Shown: piece by piece, positions 10,452-22,250 of the stretch | How positions within the stretch are numbered: the stretch's first letter is position 1 | Layout: every line of letters starts with the position of its first letter | Source: Isoetes taiwanensis | Taxonomy: Eukaryota; Streptophyta; Lycopodiopsida; Isoetales; Isoetaceae | NCBI GenBank assembly: GCA_021234155.1 | Contig: JAJEKV010000155.1 | Span: forward strand, 956,462-1,020,461 | Reading direction: 5' to 3' | Length of the DNA: 64,000 bases | The notes under the pieces: model-generated | What the model saw: the letters and a program-made list of their open reading frames with translations, nothing else | Told to the model about the DNA's origin: nothing | The model's database searches: none | Made by a program: the position numbers and the translations under genes

Positions 10452-11321
10452 AGCAAAATAACAGGGGGTTCCAGGGGGATTTGATATAGATATAATTCTT
10501 GAAACCATAGACCATATCCCTAAAACAATTCAATGGGTTATTATAAAAAAAAACATAGATTTAAGATAAAAAATAGTCACATTAGCTCACTGGTTAGATT
10601 GGTTAAAGTAGTCTTATTAGGACATTGAGTTATTTTGGTAGAGGTTATTTCCACGTATTTCATATTCTAAAAAGCTTAAGCTTAAACCATTATAGAGGCT
10701 TCGAGATACCATCAAAACCTTAGGCAAACTCGCCAGACTAGACATCTTTAAAATCATAGAAGGCCCCCAATCATAATAGAGCATAATCGAAACGAGAGGT
10801 GTCCAGGAATATCCAACATATAATGTGGGCCGCTTGATTGACGAATCCGACGACCGGTTAGTCCGAGGTGCACCTCGTTTAGAATATGTAGCAAAATAAC
10901 TCGGGTTTCGAGGGATTTGATATAGATATAATTCTTGAAACCATAGACCATATCCCTAAAACAATTCAATGGGTTATTATAAAAAACATAGATTTAAGAT
11001 AAAAAAATAGTCACATTAGCTCAATACAAAAAGATTGGTTAAAGTAGTCTTATTAGGACATTGAGTTATTTTGGTAGAGGTTCTAATCCCAGTATTTCAT
11101 ATTCTAAAAGCTTTCAACCCATGGTAGAGGCTCGATATACCATCAAAACCTTAGGCAAACTTCAGGATTCGACATCTTAAAATCATAGGCCCCCCAATCA
11201 TAATAGAGCATAATCGAAACGAGAGGTGTCCGGAGGCTCCAACATACGGTCCGGGCCGTCAATTGAGCCGATCCGGCGACTGTGGTAGTCCAGGTGCACC
11301 TCACTTTTCCTTTCTATATGT
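10442..11321. mobile_element. 860-base insertion made of two about 430-base tandem copies
   Basis: The 10 bases ttctatatgt flank the insertion (10442-10451 and 11312-11321). The insert 10452-11311 holds two direct copies, about 10452-10885 and 10886-11311. They share strings such as agtcttattaggacattgag and gcataatcgaaacgagaggt. A related sequence lies in inverse orientation at about 40445-40665. A 10-base duplication is close to the 9-11 bases typical of Mutator-like elements, but no clear terminal inverted repeats were seen, so the class is uncertain. Confidence 0.65.
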
Positions 11322-11607
11322 GGTCGCCCCATCAGAATTCTTTTGATCCAAATCTTGTAGGTTACCCATTTTGAATCTCCCAATTGTCATCCTTGCATTT
11401 TTTTATCTTTGCTAGTAGTGTATATGTCACGCCAAACTGTCCTCGGGGTTCATATTCTCCAAATATAAAACCCAAATTTGCTATCCAACCTGTCTCCCTC
11501 CCATTGCCTTATTAGTTAAAGATTCTAAGGCCATTCTTCCCTTCCTGTAGGAATCTATTTTCCACTTCCTCCATAAGTCCACCCCCATCCTCTCGCCCAT
11601 TCTTTGC
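11322..11607 (-). pseudogene. LINE linker segment
   Basis: The minus frame reads MQRMGERMGVDLWRKWKIDS then LESLTNKAMGGRQVG. It corresponds in place to the region between the thumb and the zinc-binding segment of the LINE at 3750-5443. At its 5' side it joins the piece at 12658 across the inverted-repeat insertion, giving an uninterrupted GWVAEMQRMGE. Stops and shifts occur further on. Confidence 0.6.
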
Positions 11608-12657
11608 ATTTCTAGAATGGGGCTCGCATGAAACATTAAAAACCTCACTAGACTAGGGCTTCTCATTCATCTCGATTTTCTACAATGGTGGGATAGTGGG
11701 TAGCCCACACATGCTTCCTACCCATGAAAAATAAAGGGAATATCCAATTATATAAGTTGGACCCCATAAAATACAATGCTAATAGATGTGTGGCTTGTGT
11801 ACCGCCGAAAGCTTATCACCGGATTAAACCCCTTCGGTTTTTCCTCAACCCTAGTGATAAGCCTTCTCAAAGGGCTTGGACAAAAAGTTTTCCAATCACT
11901 CCCAAAACCCAATGAATGGAGAAGTCGAACCGTTGCGTCCCAGACTAGACCCGCACATCACCAATACAAAAATGTGACAAAACAAACCTCGGAGGGGCTG
12001 ATCCGCAGCCACGCGACAATAAAACAAAACCTCTTCAAATAAAGGGGCTGGTCCGCCGCGTGCCGAACACAATACATTAAACAAAGAAGGGGGAGGGTGG
12101 GTTCAAAGAAAAGAGAATAAAGGTAATCTCCTTTTCTTTCCGATGAGACGTTGATGACTAAACCTCGCCTAATATAGCGATCTCCCAACCTTTTGCGCCG
12201 TTGGTGCATGCATGCAAGATACATGCTTCCTCATTCTAGAATTGCGATCCAATGGCTCTGGATCGATGGGATTCTAGAATGGGGCTCGCCTGAAACACCA
12301 AAACCTCCTAATAGACAAAGGAAAGGACTTTATCAAAACAGGATCGAGGACGAAGGTCAAAGGATTATGGCTAAAGAAGAGGCAAAGCCGAGAAAGGACA
12401 TGCCACAGCATGAAAGAAACACCAAATTGGTCAATCCAAGCAGGGAGAAGCCCCTCCCATGCATGGATTCAAAGAAAAGAGAATAAGGTACTGCTGAGAG
12501 AGAAGAGGAAGCGTCGATGAGACATTGATGACGAACCTCGCCTAATAATAGCGATCTCCCAACCAGAGAGGGCATGCGCCGCAGGCATGCATGCAAGACA
12601 TGCATGCTCGCCCCATTCTAGAATTGCGATCCGATGGCTCGGATCGATGGGATTTCT
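11608..12657. mobile_element. Two adjoining inverted-repeat elements, copies B and C
   Basis: The 6 bases atttct flank the insert (11608-11613 and 12652-12657). Copy B spans 11610-12271. It has the TTCTAGAATGGGGCTCGCAT left end, a right end with TTCTAGAA, and a small palindrome-bearing tail. Copy C, 12272-12651, begins at once with the same left end and finishes with GCATGCTCGCCCCATTCTAG and the same tail. Copy B retains the interior hairpin (11803-11862). Copy C has a different or shortened interior. The two appear to have inserted together or to have arisen by internal duplication. Confidence 0.7.
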
Positions 12658-12790
12658 GCTACCCAACCTCCTTCGTTGTTTGATACCATTATTTTTTATT
12701 CCTTGATTGTCTGCCTGACCAATTTGTTTCTGGAGGCAATGTGTTGTTCTTGCATAAGTAAGAGACTGTTTTCTCCAACGCCAACACCTC

Positions 12791-13072
12791 AAAAGGTATT
12801 ACACCTCAACTCAAGCTATTTCAAAACTTTCTAGTGTTCCTGGGATTAGTAGAGCAGAAGTTTGCCATTTGGCGGGACTTCTTGGGTGTTGTAGATGGTG
12901 ATGGTCGGTACAGCACTAGAGTTGCAGTTTTTCTGTGAGTTTGTTGTGGAGTGTCGAGGTATCACTGTCTCTTTGGGGCAGTTCTCCTTCCTCCTCACTT
13001 GCTTTGTAACATTACCATTCTTTTAATATATTGATGACACAGTTCTTCCAAAAAAAAAAAGGTATTACACCT
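12791..13072 (+). mobile_element. 3' fragment of the GC-rich LINE family with 16-base duplication
   Basis: The bases aaaaggtattacacct lie at 12791-12806 and 13057-13072. Between them about 250 bases match, with few changes, the 3' end of the large LINE at 22255-22517, including its terminal poly(A). This is a severely 5'-truncated copy inserted into the minus-strand LINE. Similarity to the large copy is high, so the two derive from closely related sources. Confidence 0.85.
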
Positions 13073-13566
13073 GTCTCGTGTAGCAATATCGTTGCCGAGG
13101 TGGCCTTTTTTATCCCTAAGTCCTTCGCCTGATAGTGGTTAATTAATCTTTCTGCCTTTGCCCACTTGCCGGGTGATGCATTACGCCCCCAGATCTCTAC
13201 TCCATATAGCATTGCCGGGGTTACCGCCATACCAAACATTTGTGTTTTGACACCCCAGTCTGTAATCACATTCTCCGCGCATATTGATTGCATCCCATAG
13301 TAACTTTTTATCGCTGCTTGTTATCTCTCCTTTATTCCTAGCTTCCATGTTCTCTTGACCCCCCTTTTGTACCCCAGATACTTGTATTCGGATGTTGCTT
13401 CTACTGGTTGACCCATGTATCTGATATCCTCGTTCCCCTTGAGTGCCTTGACAAACCTCAATAATTTTGTTTTTTCCAGGTTGACTATGAACCCTGTACG
13501 ACTGCAGAAGCTTTCCAGTATTTCCATCATCCTTCCCAACCCTTTCTTGTCCGTTGTCATCATTAT
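13073..13566 (-). pseudogene. LINE reverse transcriptase, post-catalytic fragment
   Basis: The frame 13563-13321 reads MMTTDKKGLGRMMEILESFC then GFIVNLEKTKLLRF and EYKYLGY, which follow the YxDD box in LINE polymerases. The shifted frame 13293-13073 reads WGVKTQMFGMAVTPAMLYGV then INHYQAKDLGIKKATSATIL, the thumb region. The YxDD itself is lost at the 5' truncation point near 13566. One frameshift is present. Confidence 0.8.
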
Positions 13567-13619
13567 AGAAGCATTAAGTTAGTTAGGAACATTACATGTG
13601 CAACAATCCAGTAACGAAA

Positions 13620-15607
13620 TTACCTGAAATGTGCAAGACAATGCCTGCCTCGATGCCGACCCTTATGATCGTAGGTAAAGTTTCGATTAAAGCTTGGCAC
13701 ATCCAATTCAACCCTCAAGCGCACTTGTTTACCTTCGAGGTCTTTTACCGTGTCCTTCATATCATTGCAATTCTTACCGATTGATTGAAATTCCAGGCCA
13801 AGCTTGTCAATGTCATCTTCAATTGCTGAAATCCATCCCTCCAATTCTGTAGACATTGCTATAATAAGCAGTTTATTAAAAATAATCACGTGATGTTTGT
13901 CAAAGCTACAAACTTACTTGATACTTACTGTGAGTATAAGCTGTAGCTACATCTAACCATACCTGTAATCATGGCTGTGACTATGACTGCAACTATAAAA
14001 AGTCATGTCCCCATTGCAAATGAAGCTATAAATTGCAACTACTGACTATAATTATTAACGACAAGCTGACACATGAATCTTAGTCTAACAATACGTTGTT
14101 GCTGCAGCTAACAACTGATTGCAAGCTTGCACCTGCAACTTGCAATTAACAATCACGTACTTATAATTTGCTAATAACTAGAGCTTCAAAGCTTGCACCT
14201 GCAACTTCCAACTAGCAACCACATACTACTAATTTGCTAAAACTAACTTCAACTCTTATTCTTCTAAGCTTCAACTGCAGCTACCAAATATCATCTACAA
14301 GCAATGACCAAACAAGAATAGAACTAAAACTTGTATCTCACTATATAAAAATTATCTACGAAATCAGAAAAAGTAGGTTGGGTGTTATCTGGAAGTATTT
14401 TGGGATTGACGTCCTTGACCTTCATATTAGATATCACATTAGAATGTACATACTTTTGTGAAGATAATTTATCAGCAATGGTTGACTCATCTCGGGACAC
14501 AAACATTTCAGGAACAACACTTCCTGTGTCATTTTCTAGTTCATCATCCGCATCATTGTTAGAAGCCTGATTCCTGCCTGATTAGAAGCCTGTGTTCACT
14601 TCCTGCCTGATTTTGCATGATTATAAAAGCTCATCCAATTGATTTCAGTACCAGTGTAATGTAAGAAGAATGTCACAACCAATCCTTGGGGACTTGCCCT
14701 ACAAGAACCTTGTTATGCTCATGTAACGTTTTGTAAAGCGAGAGGAATTCCTCCTTCATGTTTTCCTTCAATAACTTGAACCTATAACAGACCCCACAAC
14801 TTCTGCATTTTGTGGTCATCGACATGCTTTCTGTCTGATTTATACAACTCCTTATAGCTTAAACCTTTGTCGATCAACTCAAAAATTGCATGACTTGGAT
14901 CAGCTTCCATGCTTCACAAACTTATCTACATTCAAGCAAATACTTAACAAACATAGAATTCAAGATTGCAGGTTCTAATAGCTACTTTAATGGCACCACA
15001 AGGTCATGCAACATTGAAGAATAAATCTACAACAGGCTGAGCAGCAACATGCAAATGAAAATGCCAAGTATTCTAGAAGTGGTGAAGCACATGCAAAAGA
15101 AGTGAACAATTACATTTTCAAGATGCATACCTTGCAATGAAGTGGAGGAAGTATTAGGCTCCAACTGGTCATCCAGAGTAGAAAGCTCGACCAAGATTAA
15201 AGTAAAGAACAAGTTTGAGAATTCACAACCATTATTTATCATTCTCACTAAAAATTGAGAATTCTCCATTATTTATAGTTCGGATTCTCGTATTATTCCA
15301 GGATCAAACTTAAAAACACATTCTAATTTGTTCTATGAGAAGACAATAAACAAGTATCTGTTTCTTAGGTTTCTAGATTGTTGCCTTGTGCCTTCACAAC
15401 CTACCTTCTGATCCCTGAGAAAGAAAAATTGAGAATCCATACCTTGTAATGAGAAGGAGGAAGCGACAACCACAGGGATTCGTGTATGTTGTTGAAGCAA
15501 GCAGGAGCCAAAGAATTCGGCTGCAACAATTTCCTCCTGTTTTGGTTTCTTGCTATTTTCGTCAAAGAGCATCCCTCCCTTAATTTTTGAAATTCACAAC
15601 GAGCCAA
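13620..15607 (-). other. Possible decayed or spliced minus-strand gene
   Basis: Several protein-like frames follow one another on the minus strand. 15572-15455 reads MLFDENSKKPKQEEIVAAEF and ends SFSLQ before GTATGG. About 15200-15130 ends SSTSLQ before GTATGC. 14909-14780 reads MEADPSHAIFELIDKGLSYK, shifting to NMKEEFLSLYKTLHEHNKVL. 14580-14324 contains DADDELENDTGSVVPEMFVS. 13856-13620 reads MSTELEGWISAIEDDIDKLG and looks coiled-coil. Several ends carry GT or AG signals. I cannot name a family. It may be a real multi-exon gene, a relic, or a transposon gene, and the exon joins are guesses. Confidence 0.3.
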
Positions 15608-16590
15608 GAAATTAATTTCTCACTATTTTTTTGAACTAATTTTTAACTACACTTCTGCCTAATTTTATAATTTGAAGACAAACTAAATGAGACAGTATAC
15701 CATGCTTTAGCCAGGGAAGGATTTATGACAAAATAGTAATTCATGGAGTAAAGATATGATATGGCTGTAGGGAATAATGTAAACATGGAGCAAGGGTAAA
15801 TAATATAACCATTCCCAAGAGTCAAATAAAGGCAGGTGAATAGAGATGGATCAAGAGTGCGCGTGCCATGGAAACTCGTTAGAAAACCATCTTAGCAGCC
15901 CCTTTGTAGAAAAATATCTTAGCAGCTCCATTTGAATTTTGCTTCTTTGGCAAAGGATTCTTGCAAGAGATTTTGTAAAACTGAGGAAGAATCATCTGGA
16001 GAAAGCTTTGAGGAGGCAAGACTTGGAAGATCGTAGCAGAAGAGCAAAACGACGGCTAAGGAGGCCAGAGTTTGCAAAGGACTATATTAAATCCCTCTTC
16101 TTACAGGTGGGATTTTGCTGAATCTATGGTACATGAGCTGCCATCATTGGATTTATGCATGGTTTGATAGGAAGGTTTGGTTGTATATGTTTGAGAAACT
16201 ATGGCATGCAAAAACATTCAGAGGTAAGAAAGGTAGAACGTTGTGGATATATAAAACTTGAGATAGGTTGGGACAAGGAGAGAACAAGAATGGAGGAATT
16301 CATGTAGCAGATAGAAGATGGAATAGAAGCTAGTCTAGATGCTAGCAGGGTGAATAGTAAAGCTTGAAAGTTATCTCTGTAGAGTGGAAAATTAGGCTTG
16401 TTTGTAGAAGGCTTAAAACCACTTGATATATATGACCACGATCAATTACGTAGGGCGATAAGGGTATGGCAGAGGTAATAAAAGTAAAGATTTGCAAGGT
16501 GGAAAAATAGGGAGATAATATAATGAATGGGGCAAATGATAAAATGGAAGGCAAAATAATGAATAGGGGGGTCCATGCCTAGGCAAAATA
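15608..16590. other. No secure gene
   Basis: A 60-codon plus frame at 15939-16121 is very basic and has no recognised domain. Around 16250-16320 a fragment ENKNGGIHVADRRW weakly recalls the NGGIHAPRW string of the LINE at 3750-5443, but this is too short to assign. Confidence 0.4.
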
Positions 16591-16599
16591 TTTTAAGGG

Positions 16600-18597
16600 G
16601 GTGAAAGCATGGTATAGTGTCTCAATTAGTTTGTCCCCTGTCTCCCCCAAAATAGTTCAAAGAGATATTCAAAATTTTCTTGACAGCGAAACTTTGATCG
16701 GTGATATCTCTCTTATCTGGTGTCAGATTTCGGCGTGCTTGGGCTCTTGGAAAGCTTACTCTGAGCTCTTTCCGGAGGTCTATAGCATCAGCTATTTTGC
16801 ATGTGGCTTGTGGCTGCAAACAACTGATTTCCGGACTGGTTCGGATGTCATGGCTCCTGCCAGACAGGCTGATGGGGGATCGGTTGAGCCTCATGGCTTG
16901 GGGCTGAAGCCAAGGGAGATGGCGAGGAGGAAGAATCCTCCAAGAAAGGGAAGGGCGGGTCTCGGCATGCATGAAGAGGCGGGCTGTGGGGAAGTGGTGT
17001 GCAATTGGTGGCGTGAGATGAGGGAGCTCTTGGAATCCCCTTCTGTTGAGAGGTATGTGGATTGCTCTTCCTCTCAATATAATTCTCGAGAATCCAAAGA
17101 GATTGTGTTTTGGAGACTCGGTGTTGATTCCATCAAGCATGCCCCTTTGAAATTGGATCTGTGATGCCCTCTTCCCCCAAGGCTTGGGAAGGGATCACTT
17201 GATGGTGATGCCCTCTTCTAGGGTGCATGTAGCTGATGTGCCTCCCGGGGGTGCCCCTAGATACCTCTCAAGGTGCCGTATGCAGCCCCAACTCCCCGTC
17301 GGCGCCTGGCCTGGCGAGCAATGACACCGCTGCTCGCATCACCGGCCGGGTTTTCAGGATTGGATCAAGCGCAAGGCCCTGGTGTAGGACTGCCCGTGTT
17401 CAAGAGGCTCTAAAATTTGTAGAGGATCATCACTGTTGACTGGGCAGCAGCTCTTCCAGACTCCATGGATAGATATTGATCATACCAGGCATGTTCGCAC
17501 CATTGAGAATCTAGTTTCATTTTGCGGTATTGGGCTACTTCACCGGGTTATATATTGGACACGAGGAGGTTTAGCTCTTGGCTTGCCTGGACATCCGAGG
17601 CGGATTGGTTTGCCTGTGCTCGGGCTCCCAAATTCCTACCAAATAATTTCTTCATAATCATGTTTGAGGCTGAGTCTTCCGTGTGGCAATTGGTTAGTCC
17701 GGGGGTGGATACTTTGGGTGAATCTTATGTGTTGTATCGGTACTATACTCCCAAATGTCCACCAGGTTCTTTGACAAATGATTAAAATCCCGTGTTGGTT
17801 CCGTTTCGTGATCTTCCTCCCGATCCGATGGTGCCCGATTTCTTGGTTTCTATGGCTAATGGCCCGGGTGTATATTTGGCTCATTCTATTGTGCGCAGTC
17901 CCCAAGATCTCATGTTGCTCGCCGCTTTTGCAGCTGTGGCCCGCTTCTCTTCCAAAGGCGTAGTGGTCCTTGGCATTTTCTCTTCCGATTGAAGCTTTTA
18001 ATGGCTCGAGATCCGGGCGGATATTTCCATCTATTGTGCTACCATCCGACCCCTGATGATCCCGTTGGTGCTTGTGATGCGGTAGGGGTTATGGTGCTTA
18101 TGCAGGGGGCCTCTATTCCCGAGGTGACAAAAGTGAGGACTCCGTGGCTGCAGCTGAGTGGAGTTGGACGAGGTGGTGTGGTTGGGAGAGGTGGTGGTGG
18201 GTTGGGAGAGGTGGTGTGGGGCGAGGCCGGGGCGTGCTTGCCGGGCTACCCATTGGATGGCGGGGCTAGGGGATGTGGTGGCTCGGAGAGGGCCTCAGAG
18301 ATTTGGGGGTAGGTCCGAGGACAGGCCGTGGGAGGGCCGGTGATCCTGCTGGGGGATGTCCCTGGGTAGCGGTATGTGCTTTAGGCATGAGGTGGCCGGA
18401 GCAGCCCGGTTGGAGGTAGAGACTAGTGTGGCCCATGACTCTATGGAGGTGCCTCGGGGACTTGGAAGTGGACTGTCACGAGAGCAACCGGTGGGTCACA
18501 TTGCGTGATTAATCCTCCGGCTCTAGATGATGATTCGTGGAGTGGGCTGATGGCCCGGGTGGGTAGGCATGTGGGGCGGACACTTCTCCTCCCGGAT
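16600..18597 (+). pseudogene. LINE ORF1-like (gag-like) region, frame-shifted
   Basis: Open stretches on the plus strand are 16601-17164, 17236-17439 and 17792-18312, all without identifiable catalytic motifs. The 17792 frame reads MLVPFRDLPPDPMVPDFLVS. A Gly/Arg/Trp-rich stretch follows around 18160-18310. Position directly upstream of the endonuclease is what makes it ORF1-like. In L1 elements ORF1 encodes an RNA-binding nucleic-acid chaperone. No CCHC knuckle was seen. Confidence 0.4.
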
Positions 18598-19350
18598 GAA
18601 TAGGTCGATCCTTAGTTGGAATGTCGGGAAGGGCAGTCCTCTAGTAGTAAAAGGCCCGTGTTTCTTTGGCACTTAAGCGAAAAGGCCCCGATATTGTTTT
18701 CATTCAGAGCATAAGTGTCCACGGGGTGATATGTCCGTGCTCATGAATATGGTTGGTAGGCAGTTTTGCCTCTATTGCTTCTTCTTCCAGGCGGACTAGT
18801 GGGGGTACTCTTATTGCTTGGAGGATGGATGTGCAAGTCAATGCACTCGCAGCTGCATGTGTTTGGTCTGGTGGGCAATAATTAAGTGGTTGGAGGGAGG
18901 GCAAGAGTGGGGGATTGTTAATGTTTATGCCCCTAATCAGCCTTCTCACCGGGGTGCTTTGTGGGCCACAGTCCGGAATAAGTTGTGAGCTCTTGGTGGG
19001 TTGTAGGTCGCTTGGTTGCTGTTAGGGGAGTTCAATATGGTAGAGCGAAGTAGAGGATCGCCTGGGTTTGGAACCCGATTTGTGCATGGGTTTGAGAGGA
19101 ACTAGTGGTCTCGCTTTGTTGCGATTTGGCCTTGGTTGAGGTCCTTGGGGACTTGTCTTTCACCTATTGTAATAGGCGATTGGTGCGGGGCGGGGCGTAT
19201 GCTAGGCATGACCGGTGCTATGCTTCCCCATGCGCACTGGATGATGTGCCCTCTTTGCGTCGGAGTAACATTCTGTCTACATCCATTTCCTGATCATTAT
19301 CCTCGGGTTGTATCCAAATAGGGTGTGATTGCCTCTCGCCCTCTAGGATC
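18598..19350 (+). pseudogene. LINE endonuclease domain, frame-shifted
   Basis: An ATG at 18598 begins MNRSILSWNVGK, the usual start of an L1 ORF2 apurinic-like endonuclease (SWN, with the catalytic Asn). Further on, DIVFIQSIS stands where the Glu-containing box normally reads FLQETK. Near the end, EVLGDLSFTYCNRR, then GAYARHDRCYASP, and finally NILSTSISDHYPRV carry the closing SDH catalytic histidine box. Several frame changes separate these pieces. The domain nicks target DNA to start reverse transcription. Confidence 0.7.
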
Positions 19351-19949
19351 GGTGTTCCGCTTTGAACGAACCCGGCTCCGGCTGATGCAGATTTCTCGCC
19401 CGCCGCCGAGTTGTGGCTTGATACCTTTTCATCTCAAGGGTATGTCCGGTATGGTGACCGCGTTACGTTGAAGCGCTTTTGCCAAGGTCTTTGGTAGGCG
19501 CCGTGGTGCGCATGAGCCGCGGAGTTGTATGGTCTATATCGAGTTGGAAAAGATTCGCGCGAGCCTTCGATGGCATTAGGGAGAATGCGGTTGCAGCACA
19601 TTGTTGCTCTGAGCGTGTTAAAGTGCGTGGAGGCGCGCGTGTGGCGGCCCCACCGGGTTGAAGAAGGGGGACACAAGTTCGGTTTGTGTTCTTTTTCGTG
19701 AGGCTAAGGGGGCCGCAATGTGCGATAAAAGCATCTATGGCGCCCTTGCTTTGGCCTCGATGGCGGACTTTGGAGGATCCCGCTGATTTGCAGAGGTATG
19801 TGCATGCTCATTTCTCGGTTTTTGCACAAACAAGACTCTTCCCTATGGAGCGGGGAGATGCGTGAGCTTGTTTTGGGAACCTGCAAGCCATCTATTCCGC
19901 CTCACCAACAAGGAGAGCTTGGAGCAGGAGCTCTCCAGAGGATTTAGCG

Positions 19950-20760
19950 GAGGCATGTATGTGCATGGCCAAGGATAAATGTCCTGGGCTGGATGGCATT
20001 CCCTGGGGAGTTCTTTCAGACTTATTGGGAGTGGGTTGGTGAGTCTGCGGTACCGTGTATCTTGAGTTGCCGCAGCCTTCTCAAATGGATAGGATCTTGA
20101 ATACCGCATGCATTTCCTTGATTCCTAAGGTTAAGCGTACCTTCTACTATTAATGATTGAGGCCTATCTCCTTGTTGTCCTCTCGTATAAGATTATTAAG
20201 AAAAGCCCCGGCAGAGAAGTTGAAGCCGTGTTGACTTCCTCTATTAGTAAGGTGCACCGGGTTTGTCCCCGGAGGAACATTTTGACTAATGTTGCCGCGA
20301 ACTTATGAGGGGCCTTTATTGGGCCAGAGAACAAGTCATAGCATTGCCTATCTTAAGCTTGACTTTGCCAAAGCTTACGATAGTGTCCGCTAGGAGTTCT
20401 TGTCTCATATGATGTTAGCATTGGGTCAGGTCCACGCTTTTACGTGAGATAGTCATGAAGTCGCATAGGTCACAAGACGGCCTACGATGGTGTGCGGGGT
20501 GAACCCTCCACCTTTTTCTCCTTAGGCGTGAGGGGTGTGTCGGGGTGCCCCTTTGCCTTTTGTTTACGATTGTGGCGGAGGCAATCTGTCTCGCTTGTTT
20601 TGGCTGCAGTGGAGGAGGGGGTGGTGGATGGGCTTTGGATGCGGATGGTAGCCAGCAGATTATTAACCGGCTTGCCGATGACACTTTCCTCTTCTTGGTC
20701 GCTAAGAGAGGAATTTATGGAATGTGAAGGGGATTTTTTGGATACTTTCTCCTTGGCCTC
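19950..20760 (+). pseudogene. LINE reverse transcriptase, frame-shifted
   Basis: Motifs in order: KCPGLDGIPWEFF (fingers), VPGGTF (partial), YLKLDFAKAYDSVR with a catalytic Asp, GVRGVSGCPFAF (from the QGCPLSP box), and INRLADDTFLFL where the YADD tyrosine reads Leu. These fall in at least four frames with internal stops. The order and spacing are those of an L1 polymerase, so identification is secure despite the damage. Confidence 0.75.
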
Positions 20761-20999
20761 GGGCATTCTTTTGAATTGGGGTAAGTGCTCCGCATTATGG
20801 GCCCAAATTTACTCCGCCCCCCCTTGTTTGGCTTTTATTCCCTGGAAGGTGCTTCGTGTAATGTGTGTACTAAGTCTGTTGGGTATTCCCTTTGGAGGGG
20901 ATGTTTCCATGGGGAGGGTGTGGGATGAGATTTTGCGGGGGTGCGTAAACACCTCAATTGGTGGAAGGGTAGCAAGTTGTCCATGGAAAGGGATCACTA

Positions 21000-22250
21000 T
21001 TGCCAAGTCGAAGACTTTGTAGCACTCATGTGTATACAAAGATCTCAAGCGATGTTAGCTCCTCGAGAGTAAGATACGTGCTTTGGATAAGATTGTTCAA
21101 ATTTTGTGGGGCTGGGATGATGAAGGGGCTGTTAAAGTGGCTTGGTGGAAGTGTCTCCACCCCCACTGAGGATGGGGGCTTGGCCATTCAGATTTGGCAC
21201 CGCATAGTAAGGTGTTGGTCTCCAAGTTTGTTTGGAGCATACCGCAGGATGGAGCATCTTCTCCGGTGCGGCGCATTTGTTGTTCTACCGATCTTTTTCG
21301 CCATTGTGTGGCGCTTGGGAAGCCGCTTGCATGCATGTTGCCCCGCCCTTTGTTGTATGGTCTCCTACTTTCCCACATGCATCTTCTTTTCTCATGGGGT
21401 GTCTTTGCGGGCTTGGGATCATGTCGCGTGTGCTCTTCCAGCTAGATTATGCCTCGGTTTATCACCACTCTTCTCCTTTCTTGTGGGTTCCTCAACCCCC
21501 GCACTTGCCCTTGGTCGCCACCGTGCATGCTTTCGGGCGCGGGAGCCCGGAGGCGAAGCTGCCGCTTTCTCACCTTGGAGGATTGGTATTGGGGTGGTCG
21601 GCTAGCCGTGGGAGTTCTTCGAGCTCGCTTTTCGCTGAGGGGCGGCCAGGACCGCTATCACGGGAACAAGTGGTGGGGAGTATTCGCTACACATACCTAT
21701 AGTCCCTCGGGATGATGTGGTGGTGCGGTTTGGAAGGTTCATCCCGGATGTTGTGTCTTCTTGTTTTGTGCGGTCTTGTTCTTGTTATATTCATGACACC
21801 GCCCCCCCTTCAGAACCAAGTGGTCTCTGCGGCTTCCGGGTTCTCGATGGCGTTCGGTTTGGGCGTGGACATGGAGCTCACTTCCCCATAGAAGGTTAGG
21901 GTGCTTATACATGGCGGTGGTGCCATTTGTCGGTGAATGCCCTTGTGAGTCGGGGTTTAGGCGGGTGTGAGCCCTCTTTGCCCTTTGTTGTGGCCTTCAT
22001 CATTGGAGACCGTGGAGCATTATGCGGTTTTATGCCCTCATTTGCATCTTTGCACAGGATTGGGTTAGGGCTTTGTTTTAGGTGAGATTGACTAGCCAGC
22101 AGTTGCTGCTTCATGTGTATCCTGGTGCTTGCCCGCTCTTGCGACCGCAAGCCTTGCATCTGTGCGTTGCTTGGTTGGTGTGATTGATTTGGAAGCGGTG
22201 GCGGTTGTGGATCTTTCAGGGGATTCAGCAGCCTGCAGCCTCTCTGATTC
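21000..22250 (+). pseudogene. LINE ORF2 C-terminal region
   Basis: The longest open frames are 21000-21605 (201 codons) and 21232-21702. The text around 21110-21180 translates as LWGWDDEGAVKVAWW plus TEDGGLAI, matching the 'FLWG....KVAWxxVxxPKxxGGLGI' block after the polymerase in plant L1 elements. Beyond 21.7 kb no zinc-binding pattern could be read clearly. The 3' untranslated region starts around 22250. Confidence 0.55.

Larger units (their letters stand above)
10200..13566 (-). mobile_element. Minus-strand LINE interrupted by three later insertions
   Basis: Read on the minus strand, LINE coding pieces lie at 13566-13073, 12806-12658, 11607-11322 and 10451-10200. Between them sit a 3' LINE fragment (12807-13056), a pair of inverted-repeat elements (11614-12651) and a tandem-repeat insertion (10452-11311). 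Each insertion is flanked by direct duplications of 16, 6 and 10 bases. At all three points the reading frame continues sensibly once the insertion and one duplication are disregarded, for example into GATTYRTCKVC at the 10.45-kb join. The element is truncated at its 5' end, just before the reverse-transcriptase primer-grip region. Confidence 0.8.

Noticed and set aside
16622-17140. 172-codon minus frame in the GC-rich block
   Set aside because: The block is a plus-strand LINE. GC-rich antisense frames of this length are expected by chance.
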